64,000 bases of DNA from G963665925 sp963678925 (GCA_963678925.1 OY787533.1:3100001-3164000); one strand, 5' to 3'; positions 43,361 through 53,083 are shown, counted from the first letter of the stretch. The notes: generated from the sequence alone by a model not told the origin. Made by a program: numbers and translations.

Positions 43361-44824
43361 TCAGTCCGTAATAGGCCCAACAGTGATTGGATCAGTGAAC
43401 GGTGGTGTGAGTGTGTCTTCTCCATTGCTTTCTCTTAGAAATTCGGCATGGCGTGTGGTGTCATAATAAAGTGTGGAAATCTGATACAGATCCAGATTTG
43501 TTGTACGCGGGATGGTGAATGTTGGAAGCAATACAACTTGTATTTCTGAAACGTCTCCTTGAAGGTGTGGGTTCATAAATGCGATTATATCTTCTTGGGA
43601 AGATGAGTCATAATATCTGCGCGACAGACTTGAGTAGATATTGGAAGCATCCGAACTGAAAAGACCGTAGGGGTCAATTTCCAAATGTTTATAGCCAGAC
43701 AAATGCAGGTGATTCCATCTTAGTCGAGCTTCTGCAATGATTTCGTCAGGTGTTTTAGATACGGGTTCTGACTGGGATGATTGAGCTGTGCTCATTGATA
43801 AATCAGGAATTAAATCGAGTGAGTTAGAAGTATCCGTATCTAAAATTGTTATATATGAAGTGATTGCGGGTGTGGCAAATTTGTGGACTGGTGTATATTC
43901 CTCCTCGATTTCAGTATCGTAAATTATGGGGAGCACAAGTGTTAAAATAAGCAGCAAACAGCTGAAAATACCTTTAGGTGTATTGAACATTGCGTAACGT
44001 ACAGTCTGAAGGGTTTCCTGTATTTCAGAGAATTCAAGAATTGCCCAAGCGTAATTAGGGGTGTCGGGTGTTTTGCTTTTTCCAATAAGTTTGATAAGTG
44101 CCTTGTTCGTGACCGTTTGCTCATATAGGTTCACATTTACGCGTAAGCTTGGAATATCAATACTATTTTCAGTGAGGACTACAAGTCTGTCATCCTTTAA
44201 CAAGCGGTGTGAAAGCTTGAATAAGGTTAAGACTTGCTTTGATTCGAAGCCTGCTTTCCCAAGCGGGGGAACCTCCTCCTTAAAGAGCATGTACTCACTG
44301 CGTCCTGCTTGACCGGTATTTAAGCTGTAGTGCATTTCGTTGTCCAACTGTGGTCCGTTGAAGGAGGAAAGATCACCATCCCTATACATGTAGACAATGT
44401 TGTTTCCAAAGTTCAACATATTGAGTTGGTCACCGTATACAAAGGCAATCGTAATGTTTAAATAAATCTGTTCAAGGTCCGGGTGTTCAGCATTCCAACG
44501 CATGATGGACTTGTTAAGGGTGAAGATCGTGTATTTTATAAGGTTGACAATACGTTTGCGCTGCTGGTTCAAGTTAATGGATTTAATACGGTCATGAAAA
44601 GACAAAATTGATTCAGAAAGCTCATTGGGTACGGATTTTTTTTCATAGGGGCTGATGAGCATGAAGAACTGCGTGTGTTTATTGGGACTGTGCAGTTTCA
44701 GATGGTCTGTTTCCATAAGCTTAAGTGTGTTGTTTTTAAGAAAAGTAACAAAAGGGCAGCCTAAAGCACACTGGGATGAACGCTGTGCTTTGATCTCAAG
44801 ATTCATGCTTGTAATACGTCGCAT
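43361..44824 (-). CDS. Degenerate PP2C-like membrane protein with extracellular LysM-like tail (Pel locus)
   Basis: 487 residues. The N-terminal part resembles PP2C/SpoIIE phosphatases (ITIAFVYGDQLNMLNFGNNI, VYMYRDGDL, DRLVVLTE) but lacks the metal-binding Asp residues. One membrane helix (~287-307, SCLLLILTLVLPIIYDTE) is followed by an extracellular region ending in a LysM-like segment (LYQISTLYYDTTRHAEFLRE). It overlaps the end of pelG by 29 bases, so it belongs to the Pel operon. Wall anchoring or regulation is inferred. AGGGGG precedes the ATG. Confidence 0.6.
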   Translation of the reverse strand: MRRITSMNLEIKAQRSSQCALGCPFVTFLKNNTLKLMETDHLKLHSPNKHTQFFMLISPYEKKSVPNELSESILSFHDRIKSINLNQQRKRIVNLIKYTIFTLNKSIMRWNAEHPDLEQIYLNITIAFVYGDQLNMLNFGNNIVYMYRDGDLSSFNGPQLDNEMHYSLNTGQAGRSEYMLFKEEVPPLGKAGFESKQVLTLFKLSHRLLKDDRLVVLTENSIDIPSLRVNVNLYEQTVTNKALIKLIGKSKTPDTPNYAWAILEFSEIQETLQTVRYAMFNTPKGIFSCLLLILTLVLPIIYDTEIEEEYTPVHKFATPAITSYITILDTDTSNSLDLIPDLSMSTAQSSQSEPVSKTPDEIIAEARLRWNHLHLSGYKHLEIDPYGLFSSDASNIYSSLSRRYYDSSSQEDIIAFMNPHLQGDVSEIQVVLLPTFTIPRTTNLDLYQISTLYYDTTRHAEFLRESNGEDTLTPPFTDPITVGPITD

Positions 44825-46313
44825 GGTGTTCCCCCTTTTCCGTATGCTTCAATCTACGCTTTTGCATCATCAGGTTAAGTCTATTCGCAAGCCATGTGAA
44901 AAGATGTTCATGCTTTTCCAAGAAAAGAGGTTGTCGGGCAAATGTGGTGTAATCAATCTCGCGGATAAAGTTAATGGATATGAAAAGAGCGATTATAAAT
45001 GTTAGGATTGAACTGCTCATAAATCCAAATCCATAAAATTCAAGACCCATAGGTAAGAATATAAGTGTAAATATGAGGTTTGTGATAAAGAAGCAAATTG
45101 TTATGGCGACAGCTTCAAGACGCGCTTCAAAATAGAGCATGACGAGCATGAGGACGAAAACAAAAATATTGAAGAGCGCACCGATGGTACATACTTGGAA
45201 TATCTTCCTGATAATAATGGAGCCATTGAAAAAATGGAAAATTTGCGGTGCTGTAAGAATGATGGTTAAGGAGAGCAAGGATTGAATTTCAAAGGTATAG
45301 GCCACTTGCCTGTAAAGCGAACGGCGCATTTCCTTATTTGCGAGTAAAATCTCCTTGTAGGTTCCGATACCGTTGACCAGTCTGTAATAGCCCTTATAGG
45401 TGTCATAGAATTCTATTTCAATTGAGACGATGAAAAGGACCATTGTTGGAATGATTGTGAGGTAGGCTAGAAAAATTGCATTATCATAAAGGGGAGCATA
45501 CAGATACGTATCGTAAATACTGACGCCTACATAGCTGAACCACATGAGAATGTCGTCAATCCAAAGACCTAAAGTATAGAATAGGCCAATGAAAAACAGA
45601 GAGGGATATTTATCCAGAATACGAAGGAAGTCGTATTGCAGGTTGTTTCCATGTTTGAAATTTCCGAAAAAGGTATAGGAGAGAATGATTAATGTCAGTG
45701 TCATACCGGACAAATAAGAAAAAAGCAGATTACTGCCCTCTTGATAGGCAGAAAACGGCAATGGGTATTTTGAAAAGAGTATGCCTAGGCTTATCGTTAA
45801 TAATGCACCTGCAATATAGGCCTTTGATATGAGTCCGTAATCCTTGACTGCGCTCAGATATACCATGATAATCCATACCATGGTCAAGATGACAAAAAGA
45901 ATAATTGACATGATTTTGTATTGAAGCGGTAGAGCCTTGTTTGCAAAGAAAAATGTGACCGCTACAAGATTGATGATACCAACAATTTTTGAAAGTCCTA
46001 TAACAGAGGGTCTGATGTATTCGTACTCTTTTAAATAGAGCCTGTCTGAGATATACCGCGTTATAATGAGCTGCCATGGTGCGGTGAGAATTTGAGAGAA
46101 AACAAAGGAGTATACAATGGTTCCCATGAAAAGGTCTCGTTGGATATCAGCTTCAATAATCCAGTCGGAGAGCACAACAAGCAAGTTGACTGCAAGTACA
46201 GAGGTAATCCACGGGCCTGCAGCAACGAGAGCGGAGTACATATATGCTTTTGTACGCTCTGTAAAAGTCTGTTCTTGGAATAGTTTTTTCAAAGTGAAGC
46301 CAATACCAGCCAT
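44796..46313 (-). CDS. pelG: PelG, exopolysaccharide membrane transporter subunit
   Basis: 505 residues, about twelve membrane helices. MAGIGFTLKKLFQEQTF is the typical PelG start, and the rest matches the MOP-flippase-like PelG family. It would carry Pel polymer across the membrane with PelD, E and F. The start is ATG 46313 behind AGGTGA; the frame is open to 46388 inside pelF, so an extended start is unlikely. pelF ends five bases upstream. Confidence 0.9.
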   Translation of the reverse strand: MAGIGFTLKKLFQEQTFTERTKAYMYSALVAAGPWITSVLAVNLLVVLSDWIIEADIQRDLFMGTIVYSFVFSQILTAPWQLIITRYISDRLYLKEYEYIRPSVIGLSKIVGIINLVAVTFFFANKALPLQYKIMSIILFVILTMVWIIMVYLSAVKDYGLISKAYIAGALLTISLGILFSKYPLPFSAYQEGSNLLFSYLSGMTLTLIILSYTFFGNFKHGNNLQYDFLRILDKYPSLFFIGLFYTLGLWIDDILMWFSYVGVSIYDTYLYAPLYDNAIFLAYLTIIPTMVLFIVSIEIEFYDTYKGYYRLVNGIGTYKEILLANKEMRRSLYRQVAYTFEIQSLLSLTIILTAPQIFHFFNGSIIIRKIFQVCTIGALFNIFVFVLMLVMLYFEARLEAVAITICFFITNLIFTLIFLPMGLEFYGFGFMSSSILTFIIALFISINFIREIDYTTFARQPLFLEKHEHLFTWLANRLNLMMQKRRLKHTEKGEHHATYYKHES

Positions 46314-46317
46314 AAAA

Positions 46318-47727
46318 TCACCTGTACTTGTCGTAGATACTTTTGTAGGATTGCGTAAGTCTCTCGTTGCTATATAAAGCAGAAACACGATTCCTGCCGT
46401 TGTTGGACATGTTTTCCCTTAGTGCAGGATTCCTGAGAAGTTTTAATATGGCCTCAGCTGTAGCTTTAGGTGAGACTGGAGGGACAATGATGCCTGCATG
46501 ACCGAATGTGTCAGCAGGACCCTCAAGCAGTTCGCTGCAACTGCCGACATTTGTTGCAACAAATGGTATGCCGCTCGCCATGCCCTCAAGAATGACAAGG
46601 GGCATGCCTTCGGATATGGAGGTCAATGTCAATACATCAATTTCATGCAAAACTGAATGGATGTCCACACGTCCTGTAAACTTGATGGCATGTTCCAAAT
46701 TCAGTATCGATATAAGATTTTGGCACTGCTCAAAGTAGGACTCATCTTCATCGGTAGGGCCGATTAAGGATAAATACGCAGTGGGTTCTGCATCGTGAAC
46801 GAGTTTAAATGCACGAATGAGTGTCAGAACATCTTTTATAGGTACGACGCGGAGTATGGAGGCAACATGCATTCTACTTGAGTGAACGGGAACTACAGCA
46901 TACTCAAGTGGATCAATGCCATTCGCAATTAATGAACACTTGTCTGGGGGAGCGCCTAACTCCATTTGAATTTCCTGATTTCTGTTAAATAGAGTAATGA
47001 TTTCATCAGAGCTCGCATAGACACCCTTTGAAATGAAATAGAAAAATTCAATCCAAAGTTTTTTGTAACTTGTAAGAAGCCACCTTGACTTTAATATGTC
47101 TTCCTCACGTTCGCGTGCATAAATCCCGTGTTCGGTCAATATAAGCGGTTTTCCGGTTTGAAATTTTGCCATCAGGCCAATTAGCCCTGCATAACCTGTA
47201 GACACACAGTGGTAAAGGTCAGCTTCTGGTATGGGCTGTTGCATCAGGTGAATAACGGGTAGCAGCATTGATCTTACTGTCCAGAAAAACGCGTTGAATT
47301 CATACGTGTTGTATTCTTCCAAATATTTTTTTCGGATAAGTTCCCAAAACAGTCTCGATTGAAGAAAATTGAGCGTGTTGCCTATTTTGTGCGTATTTGA
47401 AATGATTTGGGCGAATGATTCCCAGTCGATTGTTTCGTTGAAAAATATAAAATCGTTGATTGCAGCCTTATGCTTTGTTGCAATCATAGGTTCTATTAGG
47501 CGTCTTTTATGTTTTAGATTCAAATAGGTGTTTAGATAATTTGTTGTTACATTTGCGACCATTGGTGGTGGTGTATATTTGAATTTCTTATATTCGTCGG
47601 GATTAGGCATGATCGATAGAATTTCAAATTCATGTTCAGGCATTTCCTGAACAAACCTGTGAATCCAAGTGGATACACCGCCTGGAATATATGGATAAGA
47701 TCCTTCGGCTATAATACAGATGCGCAT
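46318..47727 (-). CDS. pelF: PelF, GT4-type glycosyltransferase
   Basis: 469 residues. MRICIIAEGSYPYIPGGVST is the hallmark PelF N-terminus. It has two Rossmann halves; the second holds SILRVVPIKDVLTLIRAF and SEGMPLVILEGMASGIPFVA with the donor-binding glutamates. In Pel systems it polymerises UDP-activated N-acetylhexosamine in the cytoplasm. The stop overlaps pelG's leader and the start touches the PelE-like stop. Confidence 0.93.
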   Translation of the reverse strand: MRICIIAEGSYPYIPGGVSTWIHRFVQEMPEHEFEILSIMPNPDEYKKFKYTPPPMVANVTTNYLNTYLNLKHKRRLIEPMIATKHKAAINDFIFFNETIDWESFAQIISNTHKIGNTLNFLQSRLFWELIRKKYLEEYNTYEFNAFFWTVRSMLLPVIHLMQQPIPEADLYHCVSTGYAGLIGLMAKFQTGKPLILTEHGIYAREREEDILKSRWLLTSYKKLWIEFFYFISKGVYASSDEIITLFNRNQEIQMELGAPPDKCSLIANGIDPLEYAVVPVHSSRMHVASILRVVPIKDVLTLIRAFKLVHDAEPTAYLSLIGPTDEDESYFEQCQNLISILNLEHAIKFTGRVDIHSVLHEIDVLTLTSISEGMPLVILEGMASGIPFVATNVGSCSELLEGPADTFGHAGIIVPPVSPKATAEAILKLLRNPALRENMSNNGRNRVSALYSNERLTQSYKSIYDKYR

Positions 47728-48704
47728 TACACCACATCCTTTTCGCTCCAGAAGACAACATGTGAAGAGAGTCTTTCTGGAAGTTGTGTGTACTTGTTGC
47801 GTAAATAGGTCGCATACATGGACAATTTCTCTTTTTGATTGGTTTTAAACAGATAGTTCATGATGATATAGTGTCCTTCAATATTTTCAGGATAAAGCTG
47901 AAAATAAACCTTCAATTCAAGAATGAGTTTCTTGTGTTCATCTAACTTCATTAGAGAATACAGGAGTTTTGTGTGGCTTTCTTTTGCAGAGGGAACCATT
48001 TGTATATGCTGTTTAAGCAATATGATGTAATCTTTGCGTATGACCCTTTCTACAGCTGGGTCGGGCAATCTGGATTCCAGATATTTTTCTAAAGCAGTCA
48101 AGTAGTTAACCAGATTTATTGCGGTTTGTTTTTCCAGGTATACGCTGCGTGAAGCGCTGATGTTTTTCTCAAGCTCGTTTTCAAAAGCGTTAAGAGCAGT
48201 GGCTGCATAATGTGTTACTTCGAGGTCTTCATCATTTAGGCTATCCTTTAGTAAGTAAGAATAATCGGAATCTTCGCCACTCAGCATTGAAGAGATAATA
48301 TCTTTTTTTGTATCGTGCTGGGAGTATAAGAAGCGGTCTTGGAGGCTAATCGTTTTGACATCTGATGTAAATGTTGCCTGTGATTCAAGATCAAGTATTC
48401 TTTCGTAGAATATATATTTCTCGTACTCAAAAATTAATGTTTGATTGTATTCAAAATAGATGATGGAGAATTGAATCAACCCATATGCAAGGGGGCCAAA
48501 ACCGGGCATTACCCAAAACATTAGATAAGGATATATTTTGTAGCGTGACTTGATTCTAGACACAGTAAACACAGAGATAGCTCCAATGAGTACATGCCGG
48601 AATGCAAAGAGCATCAATGCATCTGGTGCGTTGAAGTATTGAATGAACAATATGAAATCCAAAGTACCATAGAATACAAGTATGCTTGATGCAATATAAC
48701 TCAT
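47727..48704 (-). CDS. pelE: PelE-like membrane protein with TPR-like region
   Basis: 325 residues. Three membrane helices (~5-90; LMFWVMPGFGPLAYGLIQF) are followed by a helical, TPR-like cytoplasmic region (NDEDLEVTHYAATALNAFEN and later helical pairs). PelE of known systems has membrane helices plus TPRs and connects PelD, F and G. The assignment rests on position and architecture more than on sequence motifs. Confidence 0.7.
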   Translation of the reverse strand: MSYIASSILVFYGTLDFILFIQYFNAPDALMLFAFRHVLIGAISVFTVSRIKSRYKIYPYLMFWVMPGFGPLAYGLIQFSIIYFEYNQTLIFEYEKYIFYERILDLESQATFTSDVKTISLQDRFLYSQHDTKKDIISSMLSGEDSDYSYLLKDSLNDEDLEVTHYAATALNAFENELEKNISASRSVYLEKQTAINLVNYLTALEKYLESRLPDPAVERVIRKDYIILLKQHIQMVPSAKESHTKLLYSLMKLDEHKKLILELKVYFQLYPENIEGHYIIMNYLFKTNQKEKLSMYATYLRNKYTQLPERLSSHVVFWSEKDVV

Positions 48705-48715
48705 ATTGATCTCCT

Positions 48716-49957
48716 TTACTCATATATGTTTTCTGAAAGCCGAATCTCATAATTAAGGGCTTTTAAAATACGTTCGTTGATCATTTCAAAGGCAGAATAG
48801 GGTGTTGCAGGAAGCAAAATATGGACTTCTTTTGCAGAAACATCATAGCTATACACATCTACGGATCTGAGAACTTTTGCGATATTGTCGTGCAAGGTTT
48901 CAAAATTTATATCTATAAGAGTGTACTTCAGGTACAAGAAGCCTAAATCGAATTCAGCTTTTCGGCGTTTTTCCTGCTCCAGGCGTGTTGTGAATTCTGT
49001 GTATTGAAGAAATTGCGTGTCTGCTATATATTTATCTTCATTTATCTGCTGATCCACATAAACGGCTTGTGCTAAGGACTTGCTGACCCATTCGACAATA
49101 ACCTTAAAGAGGTTGAAGGCGTATTCTGAAAGGACATCAAAATCCATGTCTTCAATATTGATGACGGCAATGACCCTGTCTTCCAGCATTATAGGTGCAG
49201 ACATAAGTGGAAATGTAGGATCGTCGGTGTCATTCCATTTAAGAATTGACTTGTCATGGACCACGCTTGCGTATGCCTTCGATTTTAAGACATCTATTGT
49301 ACGAATGTCTTGCCCAACTAGGCTGCCCATCCTAATTTTAAGCCTGAGCAAGTCGTGATTTTTCTTATCAACTGTATAAATGGATACGGTGGAAGCGTTT
49401 ATGAACTTTTTAAGAATGCCCATCGTATCCGTATAAACATCCTCCGGGTCTAAAGAATCCAATCTGGATGCTATTTCATATAAAGAGAGAATACTGTGTT
49501 CGGCACCGATAATCTGCTTTTTCAGGTCTTTATTCACTGCCAGGGATTCTTCGTAACGCCGTCCAAGTTTTTCTAGTCCTGTTTCAAGGAGAAGAATTCG
49601 GTTGTTCAGTCTAAGCGAAACAATATCGTAGTTGTCCTTGAAAATTCCAAGAATTACAGCAGACCAGTATATGGAAAGAATATATTTGTAATAGTTGACA
49701 TCACTCAAAATCTCTATGAAGGGTCCAACTTGATCTGAATAGACAGCACCGTAATAAACGCTGTACAAAGTAGCCCCTAAAATCCCGATATAGTTTCCGT
49801 AACGCAATCCGATAACTGCGGAAAGAACAATCAGAGGATGTGGACTGGCAGTCAAGAAGTCCGAAGGAGACTGGGAAATGAGGTAAAAATATGCAATTAC
49901 AGATAATGAGGATACATTGATTTCAAGCAGTCCGTAAAGCAATTTTTTACGTGTCAT
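48716..49957 (-). CDS. pelD: PelD-like cyclic-di-GMP receptor
   Basis: 413 residues. Four N-terminal membrane helices (~10-110), a coiled coil, a GAF domain (~150-290; MSAPIMLEDRVIAVINIED) and a degenerate GGDEF-like domain (~300-413). The GGDEF motif is absent, but RSVD stands at the I-site position (in KVLRSVDVYSYD), so c-di-GMP binding is predicted and no cyclase activity. This is the PelD architecture and should switch on polymer synthesis when c-di-GMP rises. Confidence 0.82.
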   Translation of the reverse strand: MTRKKLLYGLLEINVSSLSVIAYFYLISQSPSDFLTASPHPLIVLSAVIGLRYGNYIGILGATLYSVYYGAVYSDQVGPFIEILSDVNYYKYILSIYWSAVILGIFKDNYDIVSLRLNNRILLLETGLEKLGRRYEESLAVNKDLKKQIIGAEHSILSLYEIASRLDSLDPEDVYTDTMGILKKFINASTVSIYTVDKKNHDLLRLKIRMGSLVGQDIRTIDVLKSKAYASVVHDKSILKWNDTDDPTFPLMSAPIMLEDRVIAVINIEDMDFDVLSEYAFNLFKVIVEWVSKSLAQAVYVDQQINEDKYIADTQFLQYTEFTTRLEQEKRRKAEFDLGFLYLKYTLIDINFETLHDNIAKVLRSVDVYSYDVSAKEVHILLPATPYSAFEMINERILKALNYEIRLSENIYE

Positions 49958-49966
49958 CGTGCACTC

Positions 49967-50662
49967 CTATTCACTCAAGCGGCCATTATAGGTAATGAGT
50001 GTGGCGTCGTTCACACCATAGACTTGAGAGAGTTTATCAACAAATTTTGTGTCAGCACCAAGCAGAGAAATTTCCAGTGTAAGTTCAATCTGACCTGAAG
50101 AGGCGGTTTTGGATTTTATGCTGTAGTCAAGGGAACTGATTATCTTAAAAACTTCATCTTTTGCATCTTCTGAGTAATGGATAATCAGCATAAATACATC
50201 GTTTGTGTTTCGGTATCGTTTGAGAAGAACAATCATGAAACCGATGAAAATTGATCCGGTCATTGCAATCATGAAGAGGCTTGCGCCACAGGAGATGCCC
50301 ACTGCGATGGCCCAAAACATGAACACAATATCCATGGGGTCCTTTACTGCTGTTCTGAATCTTACAATGGAAAGTGCCCCAACCATGCCAAGAGATAGGA
50401 CCAGATTTGAATTGATTGTCAATATTACCAAAGATGTAATCATGGACATCATAACCAGAGAAATGTTGTAGTCATGGGAGTAAAGGGGGCCGTTGTAGCT
50501 TCTCTTATAAATGTAGAAAATAAACATGCTGACTATAAATGAAAATGCAAGACTCACGATGATATCAACAAAGGATACAGAACCGAAAAAATCAGACTTG
50601 CTTAAGCTGTTGCGTAGCAAATCGGTAAATGTGAATTGACTTGAAAGTGTCATAAGTCCCAT
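49967..50662 (-). CDS. DUF4956 membrane protein
   Basis: 231 residues, three to four membrane helices, then a soluble ~80-residue domain. NLVLSLGMVGALSIVRFRTA followed by VKDPMDIVFMFWAIAVGI is the DUF4956 signature. DUF4956 is often next to VTC and CotH genes, as here, but its biochemical role is unknown. Confidence 0.85.
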   Translation of the reverse strand: MGLMTLSSQFTFTDLLRNSLSKSDFFGSVSFVDIIVSLAFSFIVSMFIFYIYKRSYNGPLYSHDYNISLVMMSMITSLVILTINSNLVLSLGMVGALSIVRFRTAVKDPMDIVFMFWAIAVGISCGASLFMIAMTGSIFIGFMIVLLKRYRNTNDVFMLIIHYSEDAKDEVFKIISSLDYSIKSKTASSGQIELTLEISLLGADTKFVDKLSQVYGVNDATLITYNGRLSE

Positions 50663-50679
50663 GGCTACCTCTTTTCTAA

Positions 50680-51393
50680 CTATCTGTTATATTTATGGTT
50701 TTTTTCAAGAACGAGCCTGGAAAGGCTGTATTTTGAAAATGCCGTATGTGTGCTGTCTATCCGTTCAATAATCTCCCGAAGATAGTTTGGGAGAAAGCGT
50801 CTATACTTCACTTCGAAAATTATTTTGTCATCTTCAAGAACAGGGTATACAGGCAGGGTGGTGCTGAATCCATTTTCTGAAGGAAGTCCTGCTTTGATCT
50901 GGCTGTCAAAACAAATTCGTATACCTTCGTAATTCAGAAGGTAAGCTTCGCGGTCGTATCCAACAATAACTTTTGGCAGGAGTCGCTTTGTCTTGCAGGC
51001 AACTACAAACTCCTTGTAGACCGGTGTATCGTACTGGTCTATATGCAGCTGTTCAGGATGTGTCAGTGCAATTCTGGCAATATCCCTGTCAATTGACATG
51101 TCGGACTTATACGTGATACCGCCGCGCTTTCCCTTTTTCTCTAGTTTTATGAAAGTATCTGAAAAATCATAAAAACGGATTCTGAATTTTCTACGTTCGA
51201 AGACGCCGTTGATTTTCTCATAATAGGCACTGTCAAAAGGGTCATCGAAATAAAAGCTGCGCACGTTATAAAACTTGTTGAAACCTGTATGCGGGTCTGC
51301 CTTCAAAATACGAGGGAGAAGCTGCTTTAACAGTGTGTATTGTCTTTTATCAATGATAAATTTATGCTCATAACGTCCTTGATCTTCTTCCAT
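50680..51393 (-). CDS. VTC-domain (polyphosphate polymerase-like) protein
   Basis: 237 residues, a CYTH/triphosphate-tunnel fold. GRYEHKFIIDKRQY, YFDDPFDSAYYEK, RRKFRIRFYD and KLEKKGKRGGITYKSD carry the alternating basic and acidic tunnel residues that bind triphosphate and metal. It may make or bind polyphosphate, or modify a surface polymer. The start is ATG 51393, four bases after the CotH stop; the longer frame to 51501 lies within cotH. Confidence 0.85.
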   Translation of the reverse strand: MEEDQGRYEHKFIIDKRQYTLLKQLLPRILKADPHTGFNKFYNVRSFYFDDPFDSAYYEKINGVFERRKFRIRFYDFSDTFIKLEKKGKRGGITYKSDMSIDRDIARIALTHPEQLHIDQYDTPVYKEFVVACKTKRLLPKVIVGYDREAYLLNYEGIRICFDSQIKAGLPSENGFSTTLPVYPVLEDDKIIFEVKYRRFLPNYLREIIERIDSTHTAFSKYSLSRLVLEKNHKYNR

Positions 51394-51397
51394 AGGA

Positions 51398-53083
51398 TTA
51401 CCGCCGTTCTTCCAGTTCATATTTTTTAATACCAAAATAAGCGTTGTTATATTCATCGTCGTACTCGTCCATGGCGAATTGCAGGTTGCCCTTTTCGTCA
51501 ATCACTGTCACACGCCAGAAATAGGTGCCAGGACTGAGGTTTTTAATGGATATCTCGTTGTATGGTGTAACTTCGTTGTAGACAACCGTATCGAAAGTAG
51601 GTGTTTGGCTGATTTCAAAGTGATAGGTTATGTCATCATCCTGAAAATCATAGGATTGGTCCCAGTTAAATAAACTGAACTCGCCAAGTGGTGTCGCGTC
51701 ACCTAGAAAGATTGGCATGGGCTTTTCCAGGCTCTTGTAATAGCGTTTTAGATTCAGGTCAATTACGGTTTTCAGTCGTTCAACCTCTTCACTTCTTTGC
51801 TCTAGAGATCCTCTAAGGCCTAATACATCTGGTCCTCTAGATACATAGGGCAAAACAACTTGATTGTACTCATCGATTTTATTTTCAAGGTTCATATCGC
51901 TGAGCTGATAATAGATTTCATCAATACGGCTGTTTAGCAGGTTGATATTGCTAGGATCTTTAAAAAATCTGCTATGAAGCGGCACACTCCAGTAGTTGGC
52001 AAGCCCGACTCGCCACGGTGCCAGGTAATTGGCTGAATAGGTCTGGATCTGGTCGTAAAAATCAAATGCGCCATCGTAGTCCCAAGGCAGAAAATAAAAG
52101 GTCTCATGGTCCTTTGGCTTGTAAAGGAAGAAATTCTGTGTGTTGGTGTCCCGATTATCAAGCAGGATGTTCACTGCCAGCCAGGTAATGTAGTTGTCCA
52201 GCTGCAGATGCCTGTTAACGCTTGTGTTTATATTGACCAGATAATTGTTTACTGAAGAGACCAGCTCAATGATTTCCTCATGGTCACCACCATTTTCAAT
52301 ACTGAGGATTTCTTCAAACTTGTCCTTGTCGTATTTGTTGTCTGTTTTAAGGCGCAGGTCCTTGTTTTTTTGGAAAAAGAAGTTCTCAGCCTTGTAGAGA
52401 AGACCGTCCTTATCGAGTCCGTGTGCCTTGAGGTAATCATTGTCAATAGATTCGACATGGGTGAAGAGGCCGAAGTCGACAAAATCTCCATCAATATCAC
52501 CGCGGCTCAGGTCCTTGACGAACACATGAATGAACTTGGTTCTTAAACTCGGTAAATAGTCGATTTTCTGTATGATGTCAAAAGCAAGCTTGTTACGGAA
52601 GCGGGTGATATCATAGGGATGCTTGTTGAGGTTGATTTTGTCGAATCCCAGCCATGTTCCGAATTGCCTGTCTAGGTTGATGCGATAAGACTTCTGGTCT
52701 GCATTTCGCGTCGATTGCCCTCTGAGTTTGATGGTCCCGTTGGCCTTATGAATGCCATAGCCGTAGTACCCCGCTAGGGTACCGTTCAGATTACCTTCCT
52801 GAAAGAGGACTGGAAGCTCGGGGTCATCCCCGTCCTTTGAGTTTTTATCATCGTTGATGTCAGAGAAGGTGTAGGTCGTAAGTGAACCCGGATTTGATGG
52901 GTATATGGTCAAGTAGACAACATGAACCTGGAGCGGATCGTCGTGCTCGTAGAGGGTCTTGTCGTCTTCGATGGAAGGTGCATTCCCTTCGTAATTAATT
53001 TTTTCAGCCTCTATGACATAGCCTTCACAGCCGGAAAGCATAAGAATGACGCAACTTGCAAACAGAAAAATGAGTTTTTTCAT
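51398..53083 (-). CDS. CotH-family lipoprotein
   Basis: 561 residues. Lipoprotein signal with lipobox MLSGC. CotH kinase-like core: LRGQSTRNADQKSYRINLD, DITRFRNKLAFDI, GLFTHVESIDNDYL and FLPWDYDGAFDF, with the WDYDG metal site and LLDNRDTN. A fibronectin-like C-terminus follows (PGTYFWRVTVIDEKGN). CotH proteins phosphorylate proteins in spore coats; here a surface target linked to Pel is a guess. GGGGTG precedes ATG 53083. First gene of the operon. Confidence 0.88.
   Translation of the reverse strand: MKKLIFLFASCVILMLSGCEGYVIEAEKINYEGNAPSIEDDKTLYEHDDPLQVHVVYLTIYPSNPGSLTTYTFSDINDDKNSKDGDDPELPVLFQEGNLNGTLAGYYGYGIHKANGTIKLRGQSTRNADQKSYRINLDRQFGTWLGFDKINLNKHPYDITRFRNKLAFDIIQKIDYLPSLRTKFIHVFVKDLSRGDIDGDFVDFGLFTHVESIDNDYLKAHGLDKDGLLYKAENFFFQKNKDLRLKTDNKYDKDKFEEILSIENGGDHEEIIELVSSVNNYLVNINTSVNRHLQLDNYITWLAVNILLDNRDTNTQNFFLYKPKDHETFYFLPWDYDGAFDFYDQIQTYSANYLAPWRVGLANYWSVPLHSRFFKDPSNINLLNSRIDEIYYQLSDMNLENKIDEYNQVVLPYVSRGPDVLGLRGSLEQRSEEVERLKTVIDLNLKRYYKSLEKPMPIFLGDATPLGEFSLFNWDQSYDFQDDDITYHFEISQTPTFDTVVYNEVTPYNEISIKNLSPGTYFWRVTVIDEKGNLQFAMDEYDDEYNNAYFGIKKYELEERR

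Noticed and set aside
44655..45005. Plus-strand frame of 116 residues across the pelG end
   Set aside because: Opposite to two overlapping, well-supported minus-strand genes; low-complexity shadow.
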